Source: Sphingobacterium sp. (GTDB taxonomy: Bacteria > Bacteroidota > Bacteroidia > Sphingobacteriales > Sphingobacteriaceae). Taken from it: DNA of 40,078 nucleotides. The notes beneath the pieces were generated by a model, which did no database searches, had not been told where the DNA came from, and saw only the letters and a program-made list of their open reading frames with translations. Below, piece by piece: positions 8,064 to 15,292 of this stretch. A program made the position numbers and the translations under genes. The stretch's first letter is position 1. Each line of letters opens with the position of its first letter. The stretch is from the NCBI GenBank assembly GCA_031253985.1, contig JAIRVH010000206.1, positions 1 through 40,078 on the forward strand, given 5' to 3'.

Positions 8064-9092
8064 ATGAAACATACGCAAATTAATACAGGAATTCTTAGTT
8101 TTGGCATGTCAGGACGTGTCTTTCATGCACCATTCATAGATACCAACCCACATTTCAATCTTAGCGCTGTTGTAGAACGGTCAAAAAAAGCAGCACATGA
8201 ATTTTATCCGGCAATAAAAAGCTACGATAAAATCGCAGAATTACTAGCTGATGACAGCATTGAACTGGTCATTGTGAACACACCAAACTATACACATTTC
8301 CAATATGCCAAAGAAGCCCTGGAAGCAGGAAAACATGTGTTGATAGAAAAACCCGCCGTTGATAATTCAGCACAATTCGATGCGCTGCTTGCCATTAGTA
8401 AAAAACAAGGAAAACAATTATTTTTCTATCAAAATAGACGCTACGATAGTCATTTTTTAGACCTTAAGAAAGTAATCGAAAGTGGAGAATTAGGAAAGCT
8501 GATTGAAGTGCATTTCAGATTTGATCGCTATAAGATGGAATTGGGACAAAAATACTTCAAAGAAGATACACAGTATATTTCCAATGGTATTACCTACGAC
8601 CTCGGTCCACACCTTCTTGATCAGGCAATCTCCCTTTTTGGAAAGCCGATTAAATTCAGCAAGACGACTTCTATCAACAGACCAGATTCAAAAGTTGCAG
8701 ATTACTTTCACTATCATCTCTACTATCCAGCTGGACTGAACGTCTACTTAACGGGAAGTCTGCTGGTCGCATGTCCGCAATCAGCATTTGTCATCCATGG
8801 TACAAAAGGGAGTTTCATCAAGAATATGACGGATGTACAAGAACAGCAATTGATCGATGGTATGCTACCCGACAATCCATCTTATGGAGTTGAGCCAGCA
8901 GGACTTGAAGGGAGACTCGTGACCATAGATGCCGCGAATCAAAAACATGAATCTTTCGTAACCCCACATAAAGGAGATTATAATCAACTGTTTGAAGCTA
9001 TTTATGAAAGCTTAAGAAATAATGTTAATTACCCCATTCAAGCTGATCAGATTAAATGGCAGATCGAATTGCTTGAAGCAGAAAACACCTAA
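8064..9092 (+). CDS. Gfo/Idh/MocA family NAD(P)-dependent oxidoreductase
   Basis: This 342-aa oxidoreductase acts on sugars or sugar derivatives such as inositols. The N-terminal Rossmann fold starts GILSFGMSGRVFHAPFI (about residues 9-25), a motif shared with the YdgJ/IolW-like branch. The catalytic Lys lies in IEKPAV (about residues 95-100). The C-terminal alpha/beta domain has YDLGPHLLDQAI (about 178-189), which carries the substrate-side Asp and His. It follows the DeoR-family gene by 84 bp and probably shares its transcript. A scyllo-inositol or related dehydrogenase is possible, but the substrate is not determined. Confidence 0.92.
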   Translation: MKHTQINTGILSFGMSGRVFHAPFIDTNPHFNLSAVVERSKKAAHEFYPAIKSYDKIAELLADDSIELVIVNTPNYTHFQYAKEALEAGKHVLIEKPAVDNSAQFDALLAISKKQGKQLFFYQNRRYDSHFLDLKKVIESGELGKLIEVHFRFDRYKMELGQKYFKEDTQYISNGITYDLGPHLLDQAISLFGKPIKFSKTTSINRPDSKVADYFHYHLYYPAGLNVYLTGSLLVACPQSAFVIHGTKGSFIKNMTDVQEQQLIDGMLPDNPSYGVEPAGLEGRLVTIDAANQKHESFVTPHKGDYNQLFEAIYESLRNNVNYPIQADQIKWQIELLEAENT

Positions 9093-9105
9093 GTTTCTAA
9101 CAATC

Positions 9106-9150
9106 AAATGGCGGCACCGTTCGAGAAAGGCGAGATGTGCTGCCATTTTT
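9106..9150. terminator. Bidirectional terminator between oxidoreductase and CDF transporter
   Basis: AAATGGCGGCAC (9106-9117) pairs with GTGCTGCCATTT (9137-9148) with one G-U pair, flanked by T-rich sequence. It sits between two convergent genes and overlaps the last codon of the leftward CDF gene. Confidence 0.75.
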
Positions 9151-10042
9151 AATTTCCTTCCCAGCGACATTCGTTGGGTTCAATATGGATCATCACATGA
9201 CCGAGATCAGGAATATGTGCTTTCAGATGGTCCTTAAGTTGATGCGCCAGCTCATGCCCTGCTCGTACTGTAATTTCACTATCGACAATAGCATGCAGAT
9301 CGACATGATATTTTGCTCCAGATTTACGAACAAAACATTTTTCTGTCGCTTTTATCCCCTCAACTTTTAATGCCTCTTTCCGGATATCATCAATAACTTC
9401 ATCATAGACATTTTCATCCATGATCTCGCCAAGCGCTGGTCTGAAAATATGATAACAGTTATAGAGTATAAAACCAGCAGCAAATAATGCCGCATAGTCA
9501 TCCGCATTTTCGTATCCTTTTCCGAGCAACAATGCAATAGATATCCCAATGAAAGCTGCAACTGATGTGATCGCATCGCTTCGATGGTGCCAAGCGTCTG
9601 CACGAAGTGAAGAGCTATTCGTTTCTTTACTTTTCTTCATAACGATCCTATAAGAAATCTCTTTCCACACAATGATCCCACCCAGCACAAATAGCGTCCA
9701 TGGCTTGGGTAGATCATGTGGTGTTCCTATATTCTCAATACTTTCATAAGCAATTATGGTTGCGGAAACAATGAGAAAACCAACGACAATAAATGTAATC
9801 AGAGGTTCTACCCGACCATGACCATAAGGGTGATTGTCATCGGCAGGTCGCTGCGCATATTTTAAACCCAGAAGCACTAAAAATGAAGAGAAAATGTCAG
9901 CTGTTGACTCGATCGCATCCGCAATCAGCGCATAGGAGTTTCCGAAGAAACCAGCTAGCCATTTTAACAAGGCCAGTAATGCATTACCTACAATACTAAA
10001 ATAAGTCGTTCTGACTGCAGTTTGCTCTTGAAGTTCGGACAT
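9149..10042 (-). CDS. Cation diffusion facilitator (CDF) family transporter
   Basis: This 297-aa inner-membrane proton/cation antiporter would export divalent cations such as Zn2+, Fe2+, Mn2+ or Cd2+. It has about six membrane segments. Metal-site residues are visible in TM2 (ADAIESTAD, about residues 41-49) and TM5 (HHRSDA, about 149-154). A HPYGHGR loop (about 72-78) and a C-terminal cytoplasmic ferredoxin-like domain with several His residues (HVDLHAIVD, HVMIHIEP) complete the family pattern. Its neighbours to the right are copper-related, but CDF proteins rarely move copper, so this is probably an independent gene. The exact metal is unknown. Confidence 0.93.
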   Translation of the reverse strand: MSELQEQTAVRTTYFSIVGNALLALLKWLAGFFGNSYALIADAIESTADIFSSFLVLLGLKYAQRPADDNHPYGHGRVEPLITFIVVGFLIVSATIIAYESIENIGTPHDLPKPWTLFVLGGIIVWKEISYRIVMKKSKETNSSSLRADAWHHRSDAITSVAAFIGISIALLLGKGYENADDYAALFAAGFILYNCYHIFRPALGEIMDENVYDEVIDDIRKEALKVEGIKATEKCFVRKSGAKYHVDLHAIVDSEITVRAGHELAHQLKDHLKAHIPDLGHVMIHIEPNECRWEGN

Positions 10043-10135
10043 AGCTATAAATTAACTTGACACTGCGAAAATACTGTTTTTCTTTTCAAATTATATTTTC
10101 CATCTATAGAAAATAGCGATTGCAACAATTGATCG

Positions 10136-10711
10136 TTAGCTACCGCTTGCGATATCCTGCAATGCTTTTTTTATCTCAGGAGTTCCATAGTCACGGCTTC
10201 CCTCCAGGCGTTCTACGATCTTTCCAGCTTTATCCAGGATGACCGTTGTCGGTATGGACTGTCCCAAGAATTCTGCAGGAATATCCCCCTCCGCTATATA
10301 AAGAGGTAGGTCATACTTATTTTCTGCCATGAATGCGGAAGACTTCTCCATGTCGCCATCAACATCTACCATGAGAAAAACGATATCCTTATGATCTTTA
10401 AGCGATTGCCTAAGCTGGTCAATAGAAGGAAGTTCATGAATGCATGGAGGACACCAGGTCGCCCAGAAATTGATAAACACAACCTTACCTTTTAAAGCAC
10501 TTAATTGAAGAACCTTACCCTCTTTATCTTTAAAAGATAACTCCCCGGTTGTGGGTGCAGTAACTTCAGCAGGTTCCTCCACCTTTTCGGTCTTGACCTC
10601 ATTTTTTGTACCTGTATTTCCACAGCCAAAAAATAAACTGGTCGATAACGCCGCAAGTCCAAAGAGAATAGATCTGCTATTAAACCTAATACGCATTGTC
10701 TTTTGTTTCAT
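10136..10711 (-). CDS. TlpA/ResA-like thioredoxin-fold lipoprotein
   Basis: This 191-aa periplasmic thiol-disulfide reductase would be membrane-anchored through Cys30 (SLFFGC), followed by a Lys/Glu/Thr-rich linker and a TlpA-type thioredoxin fold. The redox motif WCPPC lies in FWATWCPPCIHELP at about residues 81-94. A cis-Pro loop is present (SIPTTVILD). Such proteins keep apo-cytochrome c or copper-centre cysteines reduced, or serve general disulfide reduction. The open frame extends to 10771, but the ATG at 10711 (MKQKTMRIRF) gives a proper charged signal sequence; ATG 10696 is also possible. The nearby copper genes make a role in copper-site maturation possible but unproven. Confidence 0.88.
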   Translation of the reverse strand: MKQKTMRIRFNSRSILFGLAALSTSLFFGCGNTGTKNEVKTEKVEEPAEVTAPTTGELSFKDKEGKVLQLSALKGKVVFINFWATWCPPCIHELPSIDQLRQSLKDHKDIVFLMVDVDGDMEKSSAFMAENKYDLPLYIAEGDIPAEFLGQSIPTTVILDKAGKIVERLEGSRDYGTPEIKKALQDIASGS

Positions 10712-10956
10712 TAAAATTATTCTATTTACAAATAAATCGCCCTTCGCTGATCTCCTCCACCTCATCGTCACAGAAGAAATTTCTCAAAGCATTAGCTAAT
10801 TTAACCTTAATTATTCGGGGCCGCAAATGCCACATATCCTTACGCAACCTAAGCCGCTGATTGTAAACAGAATAAGCTACAATAAAAATAAAATTAAAAA
10901 ACTGCTAGCGCTTTTCAGGAAATTAAAAAGTGAACCAACCAACACCTTTCATGCTC

Positions 10957-10995
10957 AAAAAAGCACCCTAAAAGTTTTGTCTAACTTTTAGGGTG
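10957..10995 (-). terminator. Terminator of the HMA-domain gene
   Basis: On the minus strand a perfect 13-bp stem (CACCCTAAAAGTT and its complement, arms 10964-10976 and 10983-10995, 6-nt loop) is followed by GC and six T residues. It lies about 40 bp beyond the stop of the copper-chaperone-like gene. Confidence 0.85.
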
Positions 10996-11033
10996 TGGTT
11001 TAATAATAGAGCTTCTATAGATTTATTGAAGAA

Positions 11034-11255
11034 TTATGCAGAGTAGGCTGTGGCATTAAAGCCCTTCTTTTTGATAATTTCAATGATTTCTTCCTCTGAA
11101 ACACCATCAGATTTTACAGTCAGAATCTTATCTGCATCGCTGGTGTCAACATTCCATTCACAGATGCCCTCTCTACTATCCAGATCGGCACTTACTTTGG
11201 ACACACAGCCCCCACAATTAAGGTTTGTTTTAAATTGAAGTTCTTTGCTTTCCAT
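11034..11255 (-). CDS. Heavy-metal-associated (HMA) domain protein, CopZ-like
   Basis: This 73-aa cytosolic metallochaperone-like protein has one HMA ferredoxin-like fold. The metal-binding pair CGGC lies at residues 14-17 (NLNCGGC) in place of the usual MTCxxC. The end of the fold (IIEIIKKKGFNAT) is typical. It probably carries Cu+ to the CopA-type ATPase encoded 141 bp upstream on the same strand. The ATG at 11255 is preferred over an upstream start at 11279, because the fold begins directly after MESKEL. A strong terminator follows. The loss of the Met-Thr before the first Cys may alter partner recognition, but many Bacteroidota members share such variation. Confidence 0.88.
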   Translation of the reverse strand: MESKELQFKTNLNCGGCVSKVSADLDSREGICEWNVDTSDADKILTVKSDGVSEEEIIEIIKKKGFNATAYSA

Positions 11256-11396
11256 GTTATTTAATTTTAATGTTATCAATCTATTGAATTACCTATCCAA
11301 ATATCCCTATAATTCATTTGGTTGTACTTACAGTTTTTTTGTTTTGTTTTACAATATTTACCGTTTAAAAGAGGTCTACGGTTCAACCATAGTTAG

Positions 11397-13814
11397 CTAT
11401 TTTTTCCAGCGAAGCCGCAAGCTATTACTGACAACACTTACACTGCTCAATGCCATTGCAGCTCCAGCTATCATCGGGTTTAAAAGAAAACCGTTGAATG
11501 GATACAGAATACCCGCAGCGAGCGGAATCCCAATCAAATTGTAAATAAACGCCCAAAACAAGTTTTGCTTAATCGTTGCGACCGTTTGTTTCGAAAGTCG
11601 AATTGCCTGCGGTATCTTCGTCAAATCAGAAGAAATAATTGTCATTTTCGCTACATCCATTGCAATATCGCTTCCTTTTCCCATGGCAATACTGACATCT
11701 GCCGTTGCTAAGGCTGTGCTGTCATTAATACCGTCCCCCACCATAGCGACCACCCGCCCCTTCTGTTGCAATTCTTTAACAAAATCAGCTTTGTGCTCTG
11801 GTAATACCTCAGCTTTGTAATGCTGAAGACCTGTTTCCGCAGCGATAGCTCTGGCAGTAGCCTCGTTGTCACCAGTCAGCATATATAGCTCAATTCCCAT
11901 TGCCTGCATCTCCTTGATGGCACGGACAGAAGTTTCCTTAATCCGGTCTGCAATGGCAATGACAGCTAATGCAGTCTGACTATTGGCAAACCAGATCACC
12001 GTTTTAGATTGATTTTCCCATTGAATGGCATGCTCCATCAATTCCGTCGAAATTGTAATTCTATTTTCCTCCAACAACCTCCGGTTCCCCACATAGTACG
12101 TTTCGATCCCTTCACTGCCCTTGACACCTTTCCCTGTAATACTTTCGATAAAAGATATTGGAGTAACTATCACATCATTAAAATACCCTACAACAGCATC
12201 TGCCAAGGGATGTTCTGACTGTTTCTCCAGGCTTAACAAGATACCTTTTAAATTATCCGCATTATCCTTCCAATACAGGTCAGTGACAACGGGTTTTCCT
12301 TCCGTAATGGTACCGGTTTTATCCAAAACAACTGCATTTACCTTTTTGGCCAGCTCCAGACTTTCCGCATCCTTAATTAAAATACCCTGCTCAGCTCCCT
12401 TACCCACTCCAACCATAATCGCTGTAGGAGTAGCTAAACCGAGTGCACAAGGACAAGCAATAACTAAAACCGTTACTGCAGCCAATAAACCCTGTACTAG
12501 ATGGTTTTCTCCGCCCAAAGTAAACCACAGCAGAAAAGTTAAAATAGCAATCCCAATGACAACAGGAACAAATACAGCAGCAATTCGATCGACCATCTTT
12601 TGTACAGGGGCTTTACTCCCCTGTGCATCCTGTACCATTTTAATAATATTTGCCAGCATGGTTTCCTTTCCAACCTTTGTCGCTCTGAACTGAAAGCTGC
12701 CTTTCTGATTGATTGTCCCTGCAAAAACCTGCTCATTTTGCATTTTTAAAACCGGAACCGGCTCCCCGCTTAACATACTTTCATCGACATAGGAATTTCC
12801 ACTGATGACAACACCATCGACAGCAATCTTCTCGCCGGGTTTTACCAGGATGATGTTGCCCACATGAACGGCTTCTATCGGGACCTGATGCGCTGTACCA
12901 TTGGATTGAATGATCATAACGGTCTTAGGCTGTAACCCCATAAGTTTTTTAATAGCCGAAGAGGTGTTACCTTTTGCCTTTTCTTCCAGTAATTTACCTA
13001 ATAAAATAAAAGCAATGACAACTGAAGCGGCCTCAAAATATACATGTGCATGTAAGCCGCGTTGATGCCAAAAGTCAGCAAAAAGCATATTGAATACACT
13101 GAAAACGTAGGCTATTCCTGTGCTTAATGCAACGAGTGTATCCATGTTGGCCGAACGGTGTTTGGCTTGTTTCCACGCATTGACAAAAAAATCCTTGCCC
13201 AGCCAAAGAACCACTGGCGTGGAAAATAGCCACATAATAGGATTAGCGTAAGGCATATTCATAAAAAACATACCAATGATCACTACGGGAAGTGATAGCA
13301 ACACTGCCCAACGTGTTTTGATTTTAAGCTTATGGAATTTTTCGGCGTGAATAGCCTCCAAGGTTTCTTGCTGGGTGGATTCATCTTCGATCAGTAGATC
13401 ATAACCGCCAGCTCGAACTGCCTGTTGGATTTTTAAAGGATCTGTCACATTGGGCAGATATTCAACAGTCAGGTTTCCTGTTGCAAAATTTACAGAAGCA
13501 TTGACAACCCCCTGTTCATATTTTGCCATACTTTCGGCACTACTGGCACATGATGCACAGGTCATCCCAAGAACTGGAAATGTTTTGGTCAATGTAGAAA
13601 CACCATACCCAAGATCTTTGATCGTCTTTACACTGCTAACGACGGCCTCACTACTCTTCGGTACGATAGCAGCTCGATGATTGTTTAATTCCACCCGATA
13701 GCTCGCCAGGCCATTCACCTGAGCCAGTCCTTTTTCGACAATTGAAGCACAATGTTCGCTTTCAACATCTTCTAAAGGTATATAAACCGTATCATTATAA
13801 ATATCTGTCGCCAT
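11397..13814 (-). CDS. copA: Cu+-translocating P1B-type ATPase (CopA-like)
   Basis: This 805-aa inner-membrane ATPase would export Cu+ from the cytosol. From the N-terminus it has an HMA-like domain with a single Cys (SEHC, Cys22), a canonical HMA domain with MTCASC (Cys86 and Cys89), membrane helices and an actuator domain around MLSGEPVPV. The transmembrane metal motif is CPC (about residue 453), the phosphorylation motif DKTGT (about 498), the nucleotide-domain SEHPLADAV, then GDGINDSTALATAD (about 693). Cu+ ATPases of subgroup P1B-1 also use Asn/Tyr and Met/Ser residues in TM7-8; YNLIGIPLAAG and the MALSSVSVVSNSLRL segment fit. The frame is open to 13853, but ATG 13814 gives a better start. 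The CopZ-like gene lies downstream. Confidence 0.94.
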   Translation of the reverse strand: MATDIYNDTVYIPLEDVESEHCASIVEKGLAQVNGLASYRVELNNHRAAIVPKSSEAVVSSVKTIKDLGYGVSTLTKTFPVLGMTCASCASSAESMAKYEQGVVNASVNFATGNLTVEYLPNVTDPLKIQQAVRAGGYDLLIEDESTQQETLEAIHAEKFHKLKIKTRWAVLLSLPVVIIGMFFMNMPYANPIMWLFSTPVVLWLGKDFFVNAWKQAKHRSANMDTLVALSTGIAYVFSVFNMLFADFWHQRGLHAHVYFEAASVVIAFILLGKLLEEKAKGNTSSAIKKLMGLQPKTVMIIQSNGTAHQVPIEAVHVGNIILVKPGEKIAVDGVVISGNSYVDESMLSGEPVPVLKMQNEQVFAGTINQKGSFQFRATKVGKETMLANIIKMVQDAQGSKAPVQKMVDRIAAVFVPVVIGIAILTFLLWFTLGGENHLVQGLLAAVTVLVIACPCALGLATPTAIMVGVGKGAEQGILIKDAESLELAKKVNAVVLDKTGTITEGKPVVTDLYWKDNADNLKGILLSLEKQSEHPLADAVVGYFNDVIVTPISFIESITGKGVKGSEGIETYYVGNRRLLEENRITISTELMEHAIQWENQSKTVIWFANSQTALAVIAIADRIKETSVRAIKEMQAMGIELYMLTGDNEATARAIAAETGLQHYKAEVLPEHKADFVKELQQKGRVVAMVGDGINDSTALATADVSIAMGKGSDIAMDVAKMTIISSDLTKIPQAIRLSKQTVATIKQNLFWAFIYNLIGIPLAAGILYPFNGFLLNPMIAGAAMALSSVSVVSNSLRLRWKK

Positions 13815-13948
13815 AACTGATTGTTTGATTTTATACAACAAATTTGGCCACAAATAAGATGCAAATCATTACACAATTAAGGGATTGATTTGTAAGATTT
13901 ACTCAATAATAGCATATGAAAGGTTAATTTCAACGGAAAGAATTAATC

Positions 13949-13978
13949 AAGTTGAAACCCTTCTTTAGATTTCAACTT
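13949..13978 (-). terminator. Hairpin at the end of the 86-aa ORF
   Basis: AAGTTGAAA (13949-13957) and TTTCAACTT (13970-13978) form a 9-bp stem overlapping the last codons of the small leftward gene. No real U tract follows, so terminator function is doubtful. Confidence 0.3.
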
Positions 13979-14225
13979 CTTCAACAAAACCGTAAATGAT
14001 ATAATCACCACGTTGTTCGAGTTTAATGGTTTCCAGTCCATTCCGTATGGATGTACTCGTATCTTCATTCATAAAATTATCAGTTCGATCAAATGCGACA
14101 CCGATCTTTGTTTTGCCATTCGCATAGATCTGATGTTTCGCGGAGGTCTGCCAGCTTACTTTTTTCCTAAATAACCGTAAACCTTCTCTTTTCAAAAAAC
14201 CGTGCATTTCATTAGATAAATTCAT
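13965..14225 (-). CDS. Hypothetical protein, 86 aa
   Basis: I do not recognise this protein. It starts with a good ATG and encodes 86 aa with balanced composition and no signal peptide, membrane helix or Cys. A basic N-terminal third (KREGLRLFRKKVSWQ) leads into a region resembling short beta strands (KTKIGVAFDR, DYIIYGFVEE). It stands alone between copA and the RiPP-like locus and is divergent from the latter, sharing the roughly 450-bp regulatory region. Whether it belongs to that locus, for example as an immunity or accessory factor, cannot be judged. Composition and length suggest a real gene. Confidence 0.55.
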   Translation of the reverse strand: MNLSNEMHGFLKREGLRLFRKKVSWQTSAKHQIYANGKTKIGVAFDRTDNFMNEDTSTSIRNGLETIKLEQRGDYIIYGFVEEVEI

Positions 14226-14679
14226 ATTCTCATTTGTTTCATGCGCTCACACTACTCACCTATTTATTTGGCAGATGCTTTTATCGTCTAAGGAATTACC
14301 TCAAGACTTATATTTAACTTATCTATTTAAGCCGCAAGATTTTAATGGCTAAAGAGATGGTTTTCCGAGGCTAAAATAGATAGATCTAAGATAATGAACC
14401 AAATAGTATCCCACAATTAAGCTACCGCTATTTCATCGTACTCAAATGCTATTTCGTCGAATTATCCAAGAGCACGCGACTGAATCTTTTTAAATGCTCA
14501 TTATGGTCTACCAGACTATCCAAACAAAGTCTACTACATCGAACACAGAAATAGCAACCGACGCTATTTTTTCGTCGAATAGATTCTTTAGTTCGTCTGA
14601 TTCATTTTCCATTCCGTCGATATTTTTCGTCATTCTTTTCCGTAGAAAGCACATTTGTTTACAATAAAAAACTCAAGCT
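14226..14679. other. Regulatory intergenic region upstream of RiPP-like operon
   Basis: This 454-bp stretch has no convincing gene. It holds the CGTC-centred repeats listed separately. A weak -7-like CACATTTG at 14650-14657 (one mismatch to TAnnTTTG) would place transcription start near 14662, just upstream of the small ORF. A Ser/Thr-rich reading frame of 57 codons (14494-14667) overlaps the repeats and was judged spurious. Confidence 0.5.
14427..14645 (+). promoter_or_regulatory. Phased direct repeats, candidate LytTR-regulator binding array
   Basis: Two copies of GCTATTTC(A/G)TCG begin at 14427 and 14448, 21 bp apart. Three further CGTC cores, in T-rich contexts, begin at 14573, 14594 and 14615, each exactly 21 bp apart. 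Two more (CGTC at 14628, CGTA at 14641) follow at 13-bp steps. LytTR domains such as AgrA, ComE and PlnC bind direct repeats of about 9 bp with 12-bp gaps, giving 21-bp periodicity. The array ends just upstream of the putative promoter of the 47-codon ORF, a position suited to activation by the LytTR regulator encoded at 18381-19085. Binding is inferred. Confidence 0.6.
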
Positions 14680-14823
14680 ATGGAAAACATTGAAAATTTT
14701 TTAGCAGAAGATTTTGTACTGGATGTACAAACTGTCTGCATGGTCGAACCGATCTCATTTTTTGATTTTGATGATATGGAACTGGTAACGATTAGGACAG
14801 TTACATCTTCAAAAGTAATATAA
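14680..14823 (+). CDS. Putative class I lanthipeptide-like (RiPP) precursor peptide, 47 aa
   Basis: This is a 47-codon ORF starting with ATG. Residues 10-19 read EDFVLDVQTV, close in form to the FNLD box of class I lanthipeptide leaders (KDFNLDLVSV in nisin), which is the LanB docking site. The middle is acidic (FFDFDDMEL, residues 27-35). The C-terminal tail is uncharged apart from Arg39 and Lys45 and is rich in hydroxy residues: Thr37, Thr40, Thr42, Ser43 and Ser44. The only Cys is residue 20, next to the leader motif, so the tail has none for lanthionine rings. It is followed by a hairpin, a receiver gene and a LanB gene. Assignment as precursor rests on the leader motif, size and position; no double-Gly cleavage site is seen. 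Confidence 0.65.
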   Translation: MENIENFLAEDFVLDVQTVCMVEPISFFDFDDMELVTIRTVTSSKVI

Positions 14824-14834
14824 AAGAGGATAAA

Positions 14835-14868
14835 GCTGTAAAGGCGTTCTGGTAGGCGCCTTTACAGC
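14835..14868 (+). promoter_or_regulatory. Strong intercistronic hairpin after the precursor ORF
   Basis: GCTGTAAAGGCG pairs perfectly with CGCCTTTACAGC (12 bp, 10-nt loop), starting 11 bp after the precursor stop. No U tract follows, so it is not a standard terminator. A stabilising 3' end, processing site or partial terminator that keeps precursor mRNA in excess over the enzyme genes is a common arrangement in RiPP operons and is the likely role here. Confidence 0.6.
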
Positions 14869-14911
14869 AATCGTCTTTGCGCCCCCAATACATAAAAAAC
14901 AAATCGAGTAT

Positions 14912-15280
14912 ATGACTTCACCCCAACTCAAATGTATTCTCATTGAGGATGAACCACTGGCAACAAAAAAAATGGTTGAATACATCCATATGTTCCCAGA
15001 TCTTCAATTGATAAAAATGGTAGAAGACATTGAAAATCCCGAATTATTTAGGCAAGATCTAAAATCCGCAGATATCCTATTCTTAGATCTCATTGTTAGC
15101 GGTGGCAATATCAGTACGCTTGCCGAATTGATCGTCGATATTCCTATCTTAATTATTACCTCCGCTTTGTCACGTTGGCAATATCCGGAATTTATCAAAA
15201 ATAGGAAGCATTTTGCACTGCAAAAACCAATTTCGCCCGAAATGTTTCAGTCTTGTATAAAACAGGTCATGCAATATTAG
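14912..15280 (+). CDS. Stand-alone response-regulator receiver domain protein
   Basis: This 122-aa protein consists only of a receiver domain. The acidic pocket (IEDEP, residues 11-15), the phospho-acceptor Asp59 in ILFLDL, the Ser/Thr position (ITSAL, about 93-97) and the Lys of QKPIS (about 105-109) are all present. It most resembles the receiver part of LytTR-type regulators of Bacteroidota but has no output domain. It lies between the putative precursor and LanB, 12 bp from the latter, so it must be co-expressed with them. It may act as a phosphate sink or competitor for the LytS/LytTR pair next door, or as an adaptor. The role is inferred. Confidence 0.85.
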   Translation: MTSPQLKCILIEDEPLATKKMVEYIHMFPDLQLIKMVEDIENPELFRQDLKSADILFLDLIVSGGNISTLAELIVDIPILIITSALSRWQYPEFIKNRKHFALQKPISPEMFQSCIKQVMQY

Positions 15281-15292
15281 TCCCACCTACCG

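Noticed and set aside
14494..14667. 57-codon Ser/Thr-rich ORF just upstream of the putative precursor
   Set aside because: It overlaps the phased CGTC repeats, which by themselves generate TCG/TCT codons. It has no leader motif, and its end is very basic and hydrophobic. Regulatory DNA is the better explanation.
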